64,000 bases of DNA from Gottfriedia luciferensis. Its GTDB lineage: Bacteria > Bacillota > Bacilli > Bacillales > Bacillaceae_G. The translations under genes and the position numbers were made by a program. Position 1 is the stretch's first letter; the number at the start of each line of letters is the position of its first letter. Location of the stretch: the NCBI RefSeq assembly GCF_001712755.1, contig NZ_MDKC01000001.1, positions 310,001 to 374,000 of the forward strand. The letters are read 5' to 3'. Shown here piece by piece: positions 8,562 to 17,163 of the stretch. Under the pieces are notes generated by a model. That model was not told the origin of the DNA and did not search any database. It worked only from the letters and a program-made list of their open reading frames with translations.

Positions 8562-9648
8562 ATATGGTTTGAAAAGGGTAATTAATGCAAGCGGTAGGAT
8601 GAGTATATTAGGTGTTTCTGCTCCTACGGACACTGTAATGGAAGCGATGAAAATAGGTGGTCAAAATTACGTTGAAATTTCGGACTTAGTTGATAAGGCT
8701 GGAATTCATATTGCAGGTCTTCTTAAATCAGAGTCAGCTGTTGTTGTTAACTCAGCTTCAAGTGGAATTGCCCTTTCAGTAGCTGCAATTGTGACAGAAG
8801 GAAACAGACGTAAAAGCGAAAGATTACACCAAGAACCAATTCATAAAAATGAAATCATTATGTTAAAGGGGCACAACGTACAGTATGGTGCTCCAGTTGA
8901 AACAATGATTTTCCTTGGTGGAGGTAAATTAGTAGAAGTCGGTTATGCAAATGAAGGTAAAGTTGAGCATATTGCAGATGCTATTAATGAAAAAACAGCT
9001 GCAATTTTATATGTGAAATCTCATCATGCTGTTCAAAAAAATATGATTTCAGTTGAAGAAGCTTGGGAAGTAGCGCGGGCAAATAATGTACCTTTCATTA
9101 TAGATGCTGCTGCTGAAGAAGATTTACAAAAATATGTCAAATTTTCTGATTTAGCAATATATAGTGGTTCGAAAGCGATTGAAGGACCTACTTCAGGTAT
9201 TGTTGCTGGTAAAGAAAAATATATCGAATGGTTAAAAGTACAATTACATTGTATCGGTAGAAGCATGAAAGTTGGTAAAGAAACCACTTTTGGTCTGCTG
9301 CAAGCTTTGGATGAATATTTTGTCAAAAAAGATAATAGTGAAAATGAAAAAGCTAGTTTAGAAGTTTTAAAATCACTAGAATCGATCGATGGTTTAAAAG
9401 TCACGATTGTACAAGATGAAGCGGGACGAGCTATTTTTAGAGCTCGAATCCAAATTGATCCTGTTGTAACGAAAACTACAGCAAAGGATGTAAATGATCA
9501 ATTAAAGAATGGTAGTATTGCGATTTACACTCGTGATTACGGAGTTCGTCAAGGATTTTTCGATATTGATCCACGACCACTACAATCAGATGATATTTAC
9601 GTAATAGAAGCACAACTTAGAGCAATATTAGGAGGAACTGAACAATGA
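8539..9648 (+). CDS. dgaE: DgaE-family PLP-dependent ammonia-lyase (SelA-related)
   Basis: A 369-residue pyridoxal-phosphate enzyme of the SelA-related/DgaE family. In Salmonella DgaE eliminates ammonia from D-glucosaminate-6-phosphate to give 2-keto-3-deoxy-6-phosphogluconate. The PLP lysine is very likely Lys212 in SGSKAIEGPTSG, and the PLP-binding Asp is in PFIIDAAAEED. AAGGAG lies 9 nt before the ATG, inside the end of the amidohydrolase gene. The family assignment is strong. The exact substrate is inferred from the DgaF-type aldolase gene that overlaps its stop codon. Confidence 0.85.
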   Translation: MENTLNAKYGLKRVINASGRMSILGVSAPTDTVMEAMKIGGQNYVEISDLVDKAGIHIAGLLKSESAVVVNSASSGIALSVAAIVTEGNRRKSERLHQEPIHKNEIIMLKGHNVQYGAPVETMIFLGGGKLVEVGYANEGKVEHIADAINEKTAAILYVKSHHAVQKNMISVEEAWEVARANNVPFIIDAAAEEDLQKYVKFSDLAIYSGSKAIEGPTSGIVAGKEKYIEWLKVQLHCIGRSMKVGKETTFGLLQALDEYFVKKDNSENEKASLEVLKSLESIDGLKVTIVQDEAGRAIFRARIQIDPVVTKTTAKDVNDQLKNGSIAIYTRDYGVRQGFFDIDPRPLQSDDIYVIEAQLRAILGGTEQ

Positions 9649-10397
9649 CAAATATTGAAAAACGTTTTTATAACAACCGAGTTGCATTAAATGTTTTAGC
9701 TAATAGTATTGAAAATGCAGTTGAAGTTTTTGAAGCTGCAGAAGGTCATGTATTAGTAGGTGTTCTTTCTAAAGATTACCCAACTGTAGAGGCTGCAGTT
9801 ACAGCAATGAAAGAATACGGTGCAGCAATTGATGAAGCAGTATCGATTGGACTTGGTGCTGGTGATAATAAACAAGCAGCAGTTGTTGCAGAAATCGCTA
9901 AACATTATCCAGGAAGTCATATTAATCAAGTATTTCCTGCAGTAGGAGCAACTCGCGCTAACTTAGGTGAAAAAGATAGCTGGATCAATTCCCTTGTATC
10001 TCCAACTGGAAAAGTAGGCTATGTAAATATTTCTACTGGACCTGTAAGTGCTGCTAGCGAAATAGCGATTGTACCAATCAAATCTGCAATTGCCTTAGTT
10101 CGTGACATGGGTGGAAATTCATTAAAATACTTCCCAATGAAAGGTTTAAAACACGTAGAAGAGTTCCGTGCTGTAGCAAAAGCATGTGGTGAAGAAGGTT
10201 TTGCCCTAGAGCCTACAGGTGGTATTGATTTAGAGAATTTTGAAGAGATTTTAGAAATTGCATTGGAAGAAAAAGTACCTAAAATTATCCCACATGTATA
10301 TTCTTCAATTATTAATGAAGAAACTGGAAAAACTAATCCTGAAGATGTAAGAAAATTATTAGCAATCACTAAAAGTTTGGTTGAAAAATATGCGTAA
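9645..10397 (+). CDS. dgaF: KDGP aldolase family protein (DgaF-like)
   Basis: A 250-residue aldolase of the EF_0839/DgaF family, which splits 2-keto-3-deoxy-6-phosphogluconate into pyruvate and glyceraldehyde-3-phosphate. The family pattern is visible: IEKRFYNNRVALNVLA at the start, GLGAGDN, SHINQVFPAVGATR and GGNSLKYFPMKGL, whose lysine is a candidate Schiff-base residue, then EPTGGIDLENF. The start overlaps the DgaE stop (ATGA) with GGAGGAACT upstream. This is the terminal carbon-splitting step of the operon. Confidence 0.85.
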   Translation: MTNIEKRFYNNRVALNVLANSIENAVEVFEAAEGHVLVGVLSKDYPTVEAAVTAMKEYGAAIDEAVSIGLGAGDNKQAAVVAEIAKHYPGSHINQVFPAVGATRANLGEKDSWINSLVSPTGKVGYVNISTGPVSAASEIAIVPIKSAIALVRDMGGNSLKYFPMKGLKHVEEFRAVAKACGEEGFALEPTGGIDLENFEEILEIALEEKVPKIIPHVYSSIINEETGKTNPEDVRKLLAITKSLVEKYA

Positions 10398-11403
10398 ACA
10401 AATTGTTGCTTTCGGAGAAGTAATGATGCGATTGCAAGTGCCAGGGTATGAACTACTGGCACAAGCAAACGCATTACAATATTCTTTCTCGGGAACTGGT
10501 GTAAATGTTGCTTCTGCGATTACTAAACTTGGTCATGAAGGCTATTTGGTAACAAAATTGCCAAACAATCCATTAGGAGATGCTGCGGTTGCTTTCTTAC
10601 AGCGATTAGGAATTAATCGAAATTATATAACTAGAGGCGGTAAATATCTTGGACTGTATTTTTTAGAAAATGGTTTCGGACAGCGCTCCAGTCGTGTGAC
10701 TTATACTAATCGGTTAGAAAGTAGCTTTAATACTGCATCTTATATCGATTATGATCTTGATCTAATTGCAAAACAAGCAGATGTGATCCATTTTTGTGGT
10801 ATTACACTAGCGATGACAGATGATGTCAGAGAAACAATGAAAATGCTCGCGAAAAAAGTAAAAGAAAATGGCGGATTAGTTTGTTTCGATTGTAATTACA
10901 GACCTTCTTTATGGGATGGAGGATATAGTAAAGCAAAACCTCATTATGAAGAAATGCTAGCTTTAGCTGATATCGTGATGATGAATGAGAAAGATGCGAT
11001 GTATGTTTTAGGAATGGAGACAGAAGGTACTTCCCGGGAAACACAACTGAAAGACCTTATTCCTAAAGTTGCAAAACAATATAACATACAAACTATTGCT
11101 GGAACGCACCGAGCAATTAATAGTGATAATTCACATTCATTACGTGGATATATTTACACGAATGGAGAGTTTCACTTCTCGGAAAATACTTCATTTTCCG
11201 TATACGATCGAATTGGTGCTGGAGATGCTTATACTAGCGGTATACTACATGGTGTGTTAACTGAGTTTTCACCAGAAAAAACCGTTCAATTTGCTCAAAC
11301 AGCGGGTATGTTAGCATGTACGATTGTTGGAGATACTCCAATGTCAACTGAAGCAGAAATTTTATCAGCTATGGCTGGGACAATTGATGATATTAAGCGC
11401 TAA
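10390..11403 (+). CDS. PfkB family sugar kinase (2-keto-3-deoxygluconate kinase-like)
   Basis: A 337-residue ribokinase/PfkB-family kinase. It has the N-terminal IVAFGEVMMRL, the substrate loop SGTGVNVASAITKLG and the C-terminal anion-hole and catalytic-base motif YDRIGAGDAYTSG. The ATG at 10390 is chosen; it overlaps the aldolase stop by 8 bp, and the TTG nine bases earlier has no better binding site. The family phosphorylates 2-keto-3-deoxygluconate or similar sugar acids. Here it replaces the PTS that phosphorylates the substrate in the Salmonella dga pathway, so its substrate could be the imported acid itself or free ketodeoxygluconate. Confidence 0.85.
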   Translation: MRKQIVAFGEVMMRLQVPGYELLAQANALQYSFSGTGVNVASAITKLGHEGYLVTKLPNNPLGDAAVAFLQRLGINRNYITRGGKYLGLYFLENGFGQRSSRVTYTNRLESSFNTASYIDYDLDLIAKQADVIHFCGITLAMTDDVRETMKMLAKKVKENGGLVCFDCNYRPSLWDGGYSKAKPHYEEMLALADIVMMNEKDAMYVLGMETEGTSRETQLKDLIPKVAKQYNIQTIAGTHRAINSDNSHSLRGYIYTNGEFHFSENTSFSVYDRIGAGDAYTSGILHGVLTEFSPEKTVQFAQTAGMLACTIVGDTPMSTEAEILSAMAGTIDDIKR

Positions 11404-11421
11404 AAAAGGAGAGGTAAGGGA

Positions 11422-12144
11422 ATGAGTGTGAATCGTAGAAAAGGACCGTTATATTTACAAATTAAAGAGATGATAAAGGATCGAATTTTACACGGAGTTT
11501 ATCCAATTCACACAAATATTCCCTCTGAACCTCAGTTAGAAGAAGAGTTTAGTGTTAGTAAAATTACGATTAGAAATGCTATAAAAGAACTTGTTCAAGA
11601 AGGATACTTAGAAAAGAAAAGTGGTAAAGGAACAAAGGTTATTGCGAATGTAACGAGCGCAAAACTTTCAAAAGGGAAACGTTTTACAGAAATTCTAGTA
11701 GAGGAAGGACATCATATTACTAAAAAAGTACTGAGTATAAAAAAGCCGGAAATAACAGCGGATTCTATTCCTTATTCTGTATTTGGTGATAAATATGTCC
11801 AAATTGAGCGGATTTATTTACTGGAAAATGAACCATATATTCACTTTACACACTATATTTCAATTGATGTCACAGAAGAAGAAATAGAAGACATACAGAT
11901 CAGTTCCTTATATCGTTTCTTAGAAGAAAATAATATTCGATTAGAATCTTTCCGAGATGAATTTGCAGTAGCGGTCGCTCCGGATCATGTTTGTGAGATT
12001 CTAAATTTAGAAAAAGGCACAACCACATTAAAAAGAATACGTCGTTCTAGTGATGAAGATGGAAATGTTTTAGAAATCAGTGAAGGGTACTATAATACGG
12101 CCAAACAAAATTACGTTGTAACTTACAATGATTCAACGCAGTAA
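11422..12144 (+). CDS. GntR family transcriptional regulator with UTRA domain
   Basis: A 240-residue regulator. The N-terminal winged helix-turn-helix (about 10-75) has the GntR pattern YLQIKEMIKDRIL, IPSEPQLEEEFSVSKITIRNAIKELVQEGYLEKKSGKGT. The rest is a UTRA effector domain of the kind that binds phosphorylated sugars or sugar acids (VQIERIYLLENEPYIHF, YNTAKQNYVVTY). AAAAGGAGAGG precedes the ATG. It lies between the catabolic genes and the permease and probably controls both, perhaps through the palindrome at 7337. Confidence 0.88.
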   Translation: MSVNRRKGPLYLQIKEMIKDRILHGVYPIHTNIPSEPQLEEEFSVSKITIRNAIKELVQEGYLEKKSGKGTKVIANVTSAKLSKGKRFTEILVEEGHHITKKVLSIKKPEITADSIPYSVFGDKYVQIERIYLLENEPYIHFTHYISIDVTEEEIEDIQISSLYRFLEENNIRLESFRDEFAVAVAPDHVCEILNLEKGTTTLKRIRRSSDEDGNVLEISEGYYNTAKQNYVVTYNDSTQ

Positions 12145-12164
12145 TGTATCTTCATTATATAAAA

Positions 12165-12178
12165 TGTAAGCGATTACT
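12165..12178 (+). promoter_or_regulatory. cre-like site before the GntP permease gene
   Basis: TGTAAGCGATTACT matches the cre consensus TGWAANCGNTNWCA at 13 of 14 positions. It lies between the regulator and permease genes, 19 bp before the permease ATG, so CcpA could act as a roadblock to permease expression. Confidence 0.5.
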
Positions 12179-12196
12179 AAGGGAGAGTGTGAAATA

Positions 12197-13522
12197 ATGG
12201 ATTTATATTTAATAGGAATTACATTAGTAGCAATCGTTATAGTTATATTAGGAGTATCGTGGTGGAAATGGCATGCATTTATTAGTTTATCAGTAGCTGG
12301 CCTTTTCCTAGCCGTTTTTTCTGGCGTATCAATGGATAAAATTGTAACTGCTTATGAAACAGGAGTAGGCGCTGTTCTCGGCCATCTTGTTGGGATTTTA
12401 GCTTTAGGTACGATTTTAGGAAAAATGATGTCAGATTCTGGAGCAGGAATGCAAGTAGCTGATTTCTTTATCAAAAAATTCGGCGTAAAAAACCTTCCAT
12501 GGGCAATGTTGCTTTCAGGATTTATTATTGGAATTCCAGTATTTTTTGAGGTAGGTCTAGTAATCTTGTTACCTCTTGTTATATCAATTCGTAAATCTAC
12601 CAATTCAAATATTCTATTAATTGGTATCCCAGTACTTGCTGGTTTATCAATCGTACATGGTTTAGTGCCACCACATCCTGGTGCGATGACAGCGATTGGT
12701 ATTTATAATGCAGACTTAGGACGCGTCCTACTTTATTCATTAATCATTGCTTTTCCAACTGCAATTATTGCAGGTCCTATCTTTTCAAAATGGATTCACA
12801 AACGTGTAACGCCAATTGGTGAACCAGAATTAATTCGAGTTGAAACGAAGTCGAATGCTTTACCAAGTACAGGAGTATCATTTTTCATTATTTTACTTCC
12901 AGTTTTACTAATGGTGTTAACGGTAATTACACCATACTTATCCCTACCTAGTGCAATCGCTAAATTCTTCATTTTAATTGGTAGCCCTGTAATTGCTCTA
13001 TTAATCTCTTGTTTTGCAGCATATTACTTATTAGGGTATCGCCAAGGAATGGACAAAACTTTAATCAAAAAATTAACGGATGAATGTTTAACACCTTTAG
13101 CTTCAATTATCTTAATCATCGGTGCAGGTGGAGCATTTAAACAAATTCTTATTGAAAGCGGTGTTGGTACTGCCATTGCAACTATGGCTGAACAAATGTC
13201 ACTATCACCAATCGTACTTGCATTCTTGGTAGCAGGTTTAATAAGAATAGCAACTGGTTCTGCTACGGTTGCTTTAACAACAGCTGCTGGAATTGTTTCA
13301 CCAGTAGTAGCACATATGACAGGTGTAAACTTAGAATTACTTGTTATTGCAACTGGCGCCGGTTCACTAATGTTTTCACATGTAAATGATGCAGGTTTTT
13401 GGTTAGTAAAAGAATACTTAGGATTAACTGTCAAAGAAACATTCAAAACATGGACAGTAATGGAAACGCTTCTTTCGTTTGTAGCGTTTGGACTTACATT
13501 AGTATTAGATATTTTTATTTAA
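12197..13522 (+). CDS. GntP family permease (gluconate/sugar-acid:H+ symporter)
   Basis: A 441-residue integral membrane protein with about 12-14 hydrophobic segments and GntP-family landmarks: LGTILGKMMSDSGAGMQVADFF, a GLSIVHGLVPPHPGAMTA motif, GAGGAFKQILIESGVG and ATGSATVALTTAAGI. The family imports gluconate and related sugar acids with protons. It is the last gene of the operon and, in place of PTS components, probably brings in the acid that the kinase, lyase and aldolase break down. GGGAGAG precedes the ATG. Confidence 0.9.
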   Translation: MDLYLIGITLVAIVIVILGVSWWKWHAFISLSVAGLFLAVFSGVSMDKIVTAYETGVGAVLGHLVGILALGTILGKMMSDSGAGMQVADFFIKKFGVKNLPWAMLLSGFIIGIPVFFEVGLVILLPLVISIRKSTNSNILLIGIPVLAGLSIVHGLVPPHPGAMTAIGIYNADLGRVLLYSLIIAFPTAIIAGPIFSKWIHKRVTPIGEPELIRVETKSNALPSTGVSFFIILLPVLLMVLTVITPYLSLPSAIAKFFILIGSPVIALLISCFAAYYLLGYRQGMDKTLIKKLTDECLTPLASIILIIGAGGAFKQILIESGVGTAIATMAEQMSLSPIVLAFLVAGLIRIATGSATVALTTAAGIVSPVVAHMTGVNLELLVIATGAGSLMFSHVNDAGFWLVKEYLGLTVKETFKTWTVMETLLSFVAFGLTLVLDIFI

Positions 13523-13532
13523 GAATAAAGGA

Positions 13533-13584
13533 AGAGGCTGTCTCAAAAGTCAGGTTAACTGACACGAAAGGCGCCTCTTTTTTC
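13533..13584 (+). terminator. Intrinsic terminator after the GntP operon
   Basis: AGAGGC (13533-13538) pairs with GCCTCT (13573-13578), enclosing a second hairpin GTCAG/CTGAC (13549-13563), followed by a run of Ts. Confidence 0.65.
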
Positions 13585-13834
13585 AATATTTATAAGAACG
13601 CTTTTTAGAACATCAGATATTATTACCAGAGCTTTGGTGATCTAAAGTAGTGGGGGTATTTCATAATAATTTTCATCTATAGTTAATAAAATCGTACTTT
13701 ATTTTGGTTATTAGAAGAATTTTATACTATTTTGTATGTGTTAGAGCATATTTGGTAGTTTGCCAATTCAAAGTTGCTAGTATTGTAAAATTATTAACTC
13801 GTAATACCCTTACTGGCATAGGTAATTATTCAGT
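13585..13834. other. Gene-free stretch
   Basis: AT-rich with no supported gene. Its last ~35 bases (from about 13800) resemble the DNA preceding the second repeat copy at about 52820: both read GTAATACC, then ACTGG and GGTAATT. Confidence 0.4.
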
Positions 13835-13946
13835 TTATTTGCGATTCTTGATTTTTAATTGCAGATTTGCTAATTTTATTTGCGGTTTTCAAGTTTTAAT
13901 TGCAGATTTGCAATTTTTATTTGCTATTTTCGGATTTTAATTGCAG
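13835..13946. repeat. 41-bp tandem repeat, AT-rich with TTTGC/TTGCAG boxes (copy A)
   Basis: TTATTTGC recurs at 13835, 13876 and 13917, and TTAATTGCAG at 13855, 13896 and 13937, an exact 41-bp period. The two boxes alternate every 20-21 bp. A related array with the same spacing is at 52855-52926. No coding function is supported: the short open frame across it has no ribosome binding site. Confidence 0.75.
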
Positions 13947-14133
13947 TCCAATCTTCTTTTCTAGCATTTCTTCATCTAACTGCATTGTTTCACCCCTAAG
14001 TTTCAACTTTAAAGACTCGAAAAAATCAAAGGAAGGAATTGGTAGAAAAACTCTATCAAGATAGTCTGAACAATTATATAATTGTCTAATAGAAGTTCGA
14101 TGACATCGTTGGTCGATCTAGAAGGGTGTGTGA

Positions 14134-16962
14134 ATGATGAAGACTACTTTTAAAATTGTCCTTATCTGCTTATTGTTTTTTTCAACTAGTAACTTAACTT
14201 CCTTCATTCAAACTGTTAAAGCAGCGAATGAACCGTCAAGAATGCTCGGCAAACTAGATATGTTTGGTGATGGTCATAGTGAGCGTGACCATTTCAACTC
14301 TGTTACCGTAACGGGCGATGATCATGTGGCAGTAGGTTATTCGGACTCAACAGAAGGTGAATTATTGGGCCTTAATAAAGGGTACGAAGATGCCATCATC
14401 GTGAAATATGGTCCGAATGGGAACATCAAGTGGACAAAAACGTTTGGTGGTAGTAGCGGTGATGCATTTAATGCAGTTACAACAGCAGGTGATAGTACAG
14501 TAGCAGTTGGCTATGCCGCTTCGAATGATGGTGATTTAACCCTAAAAGAGGGTTATATAAATGCCATCATCGTGAAATATGACCGTGATGGGAACGTTGA
14601 GTGGAAAAATGAACTAGGAAGTGTCAATAGTAAAAATTCATTTAACTCCGTCACTGCAACAAGTGATGGGTTTATCACTGCTGGTTATTTGAATGGCGAT
14701 GCGGTTATCGTCAAATATGATAACAATGGGAACCAAATTTGGCTTAAAAAATTTGGTGGTAGTGAATCTGATATGTTTCACTCAGTTATCACAACAAGTG
14801 ATGGCTATATCGCGGTAGGAGAAACAAGCTCAGAAGATGGAGATGTAACAGGTCTGACCGAAGGATTTCCGACTGGATTCATCGTGAAATACGACGTAGA
14901 AGGGAATGTCATTTGGAAAAAAGCATATGGTGGTCGCCTTTTTTCTTCGTACAATAGCATCATAACAACAGATGATGGAGTTATCATCGCAGGAAAAGCT
15001 TCGTCTGATGCATTAATTATAAAATATGATGTAAACGGAAACGTTGTATGGAAGAAAACGTTCGGGGGGAGTGGATCAGATGGTTTTAACGCAGTCACAC
15101 CAACAAGTGATGGGTTTCTAGCTGCGGGTGGTGCGTTCTCGAATGATGGTGATTTGGACCATCTCAATACGGATGGAGAAGATGCATTACTCGTTCAATA
15201 TGACCGTGATGGTAACGTTGTGTGGAAAAAAACCATTGGTGGCTCGGTTTATGATGAATTTAACGGTGTCACAACAAATGAACACGGAATTCTAGCGGTC
15301 GGTTCTGCTGCTTCTGATGATTATGCCATCATACTTGATCTTCGTCCACTTAATCAAATTCAACAACTAACAGTCGATTACGGTACGGATTTCAAGTTAG
15401 TTACCGTTAATCCGGCGGATGCAAGTGAAACCTTTCATTGGACCAGTTCGAATCAGTCAATAGTCTATTCCTATTATAACGGGGGAGTTAGTGTGATAGG
15501 TCCCGGTTCAGCGGTATTAGAAGGGGTATCCACGAAAAATAATGAAGAGAAACTGACAATTCCAATCGTCGTGAACGATTATGTCAAAGTCACACTGCCT
15601 GAGGACCCACTGTATTTGACAATCGGTACAACAGGGAAACTAACAGCAGAGGTGACACCAGTTGATGCGTCTAATCAAACCATCCATTGGTCATCGAGTA
15701 ATCCGTCGGTTGCAACCGTTGATTCAAATGGGAATGTAACAGCTATTCAAAGAGGAAAGGTTGCAGTTACAGCGACCTCAGAGGTTGGTGAGTACAAAGC
15801 AAGAGTACTCGTTATCGTATCTCTTCCGTATCATAAAGTGAGTTTCAATAGCAATGGAGGTTCGTTCGTTTCGGACAGATATTATGAAGAAGGCAGTCTT
15901 TTTGATCGACTAGATATACCGCAGCCGACGAAGACTGGGTATGTATTTGGTGGATGGTATAAGGATGAAAATCTTACAAAACCATGGTACGAATCTAGTG
16001 ATCGAGTCGAATCAGATACGACACTGTATGCGAAGTGGAACATTCGATCGTACAGAGTGGACTTTAATAGTACGGGTGGAAGTCTAGTAAGTCCGACCAC
16101 TGCTTACGAAAACACGACCATAACGGCGCCTACACCACCTAGACGAACAGGTTATACATTTGCAGGGTGGTATAAATTGAACGGGACAACACCGTGGGTT
16201 TTTTCAAGTGATAAAATCACAGCGAATACAATATTGTATGCCAAATGGACGTTGAATCGATACACAGTGAGCTTTAACAGCACTGGTGGAAGTCAAGTTA
16301 ATTCGATGACAACAAACTATAACACAATCATTAACGCTCCAACAGCACCAAAACGAACAGGTTATACATTTAGTGGGTGGTTCAAAGATTCAAGTGGGAA
16401 AACACCGTGGATCTTTACAAGTGATAAAGTCACAGCAAATACAACGCTCTATGCGAAATGGACAGTTAATCAGTACACAGTGAATTTTAATAGTAATGGT
16501 GGAAGTAAAGTTAGTGCGAAAACAACAGACTACAACACCACGATCACAGCGCCAACAGCACCCAAACGAACAGGTTACACGTTTCGTGGGTGGTACAAAG
16601 AGGCAAGCTTGAAAACACCGTGGAATTTTTCAAGTAATAAAGTCACAACGAATACGATGCTTTATGCGAAATGGACAGTCACGACACCACCTACACCAAA
16701 AAGTATCGTGGTGACAAAATCCAGTTCAACCAGTCTCAAAATCGTTTGGAGTCAGGTAACAGGCACTTCGGGATACGAACTCTATCGAGCAACCAAAAGT
16801 AGTGGCTCCTATACGCTAATTAAATCAACAACATCTGTTCAAGTGACGAACTCGAATTTAAAAAGAGGGTCTACGTATTACTACAAGGTGAGGGCTTACA
16901 AATTAGTGGGAACGAAAAAAGTATACAGTGGGTGGTCAGTCATCCGATCCGCTAAACTGTAA
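14134..16962 (+). CDS. Secreted repeat protein: propeller-like, Big2, InlB B-repeats and Fn3
   Basis: A 942-residue protein with a signal peptide (about 1-32, cut after VKA). Residues ~40-405 form seven to eight ~55-residue repeats of the type DAIIVKYDxxGNVVWKKTFGGS...SDGFxAVG, probably a beta-propeller. Two Ig-like Big_2 domains follow (~410-560; SSNPSVATVDSNGNVTAI). Four InlB B-repeat/Flg_new units (~565-850) each end in LYAKW. A C-terminal Fn3-like domain (~853-942) completes it. No LPXTG, S-layer or transmembrane anchor is visible. GAAGGG precedes the ATG; the ATG at 14137 is an alternative. Base composition looks GC-richer than many neighbours. Probably an adhesin-like or matrix protein. 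Confidence 0.87.
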   Translation: MMKTTFKIVLICLLFFSTSNLTSFIQTVKAANEPSRMLGKLDMFGDGHSERDHFNSVTVTGDDHVAVGYSDSTEGELLGLNKGYEDAIIVKYGPNGNIKWTKTFGGSSGDAFNAVTTAGDSTVAVGYAASNDGDLTLKEGYINAIIVKYDRDGNVEWKNELGSVNSKNSFNSVTATSDGFITAGYLNGDAVIVKYDNNGNQIWLKKFGGSESDMFHSVITTSDGYIAVGETSSEDGDVTGLTEGFPTGFIVKYDVEGNVIWKKAYGGRLFSSYNSIITTDDGVIIAGKASSDALIIKYDVNGNVVWKKTFGGSGSDGFNAVTPTSDGFLAAGGAFSNDGDLDHLNTDGEDALLVQYDRDGNVVWKKTIGGSVYDEFNGVTTNEHGILAVGSAASDDYAIILDLRPLNQIQQLTVDYGTDFKLVTVNPADASETFHWTSSNQSIVYSYYNGGVSVIGPGSAVLEGVSTKNNEEKLTIPIVVNDYVKVTLPEDPLYLTIGTTGKLTAEVTPVDASNQTIHWSSSNPSVATVDSNGNVTAIQRGKVAVTATSEVGEYKARVLVIVSLPYHKVSFNSNGGSFVSDRYYEEGSLFDRLDIPQPTKTGYVFGGWYKDENLTKPWYESSDRVESDTTLYAKWNIRSYRVDFNSTGGSLVSPTTAYENTTITAPTPPRRTGYTFAGWYKLNGTTPWVFSSDKITANTILYAKWTLNRYTVSFNSTGGSQVNSMTTNYNTIINAPTAPKRTGYTFSGWFKDSSGKTPWIFTSDKVTANTTLYAKWTVNQYTVNFNSNGGSKVSAKTTDYNTTITAPTAPKRTGYTFRGWYKEASLKTPWNFSSNKVTTNTMLYAKWTVTTPPTPKSIVVTKSSSTSLKIVWSQVTGTSGYELYRATKSSGSYTLIKSTTSVQVTNSNLKRGSTYYYKVRAYKLVGTKKVYSGWSVIRSAKL

Positions 16963-17004
16963 GTATCAAGTAAAGATGGGAAAACCGAACAAGTCATGAA
17001 TAGT

Positions 17005-17036
17005 AGCGCTCAACCTTCGTGTTGAGCGCTTTTTTG
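17005..17036 (+). terminator. Intrinsic terminator after repeat protein gene
   Basis: Perfect 10-bp stem AGCGCTCAAC (17005-17014) with GTTGAGCGCT (17021-17030), then Ts. Confidence 0.85.
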
Positions 17037-17163
17037 TTATGGGACTCTGCGAATTTAGATGATTGATTTTTAGTTGCAACTTACTTGCAAATTAGTCTAG
17101 CATGCTAAATGACTTTTGAAATTAAAGTAAAATCATATTAAAATCAGTTGCCCATGTCTCAAA

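Noticed and set aside
13704-13940. A 78-residue protein across the 41-bp repeat
   Set aside because: No ribosome binding site, composition is dictated by the repeat, and the related array at 52855 does not keep the frame open in the same way.
17041-17110. Third copy of the TTGCAG repeat
   Set aside because: TTGC occurs twice here at 11 bp, but the 41-bp pattern and the leader sequence are absent.
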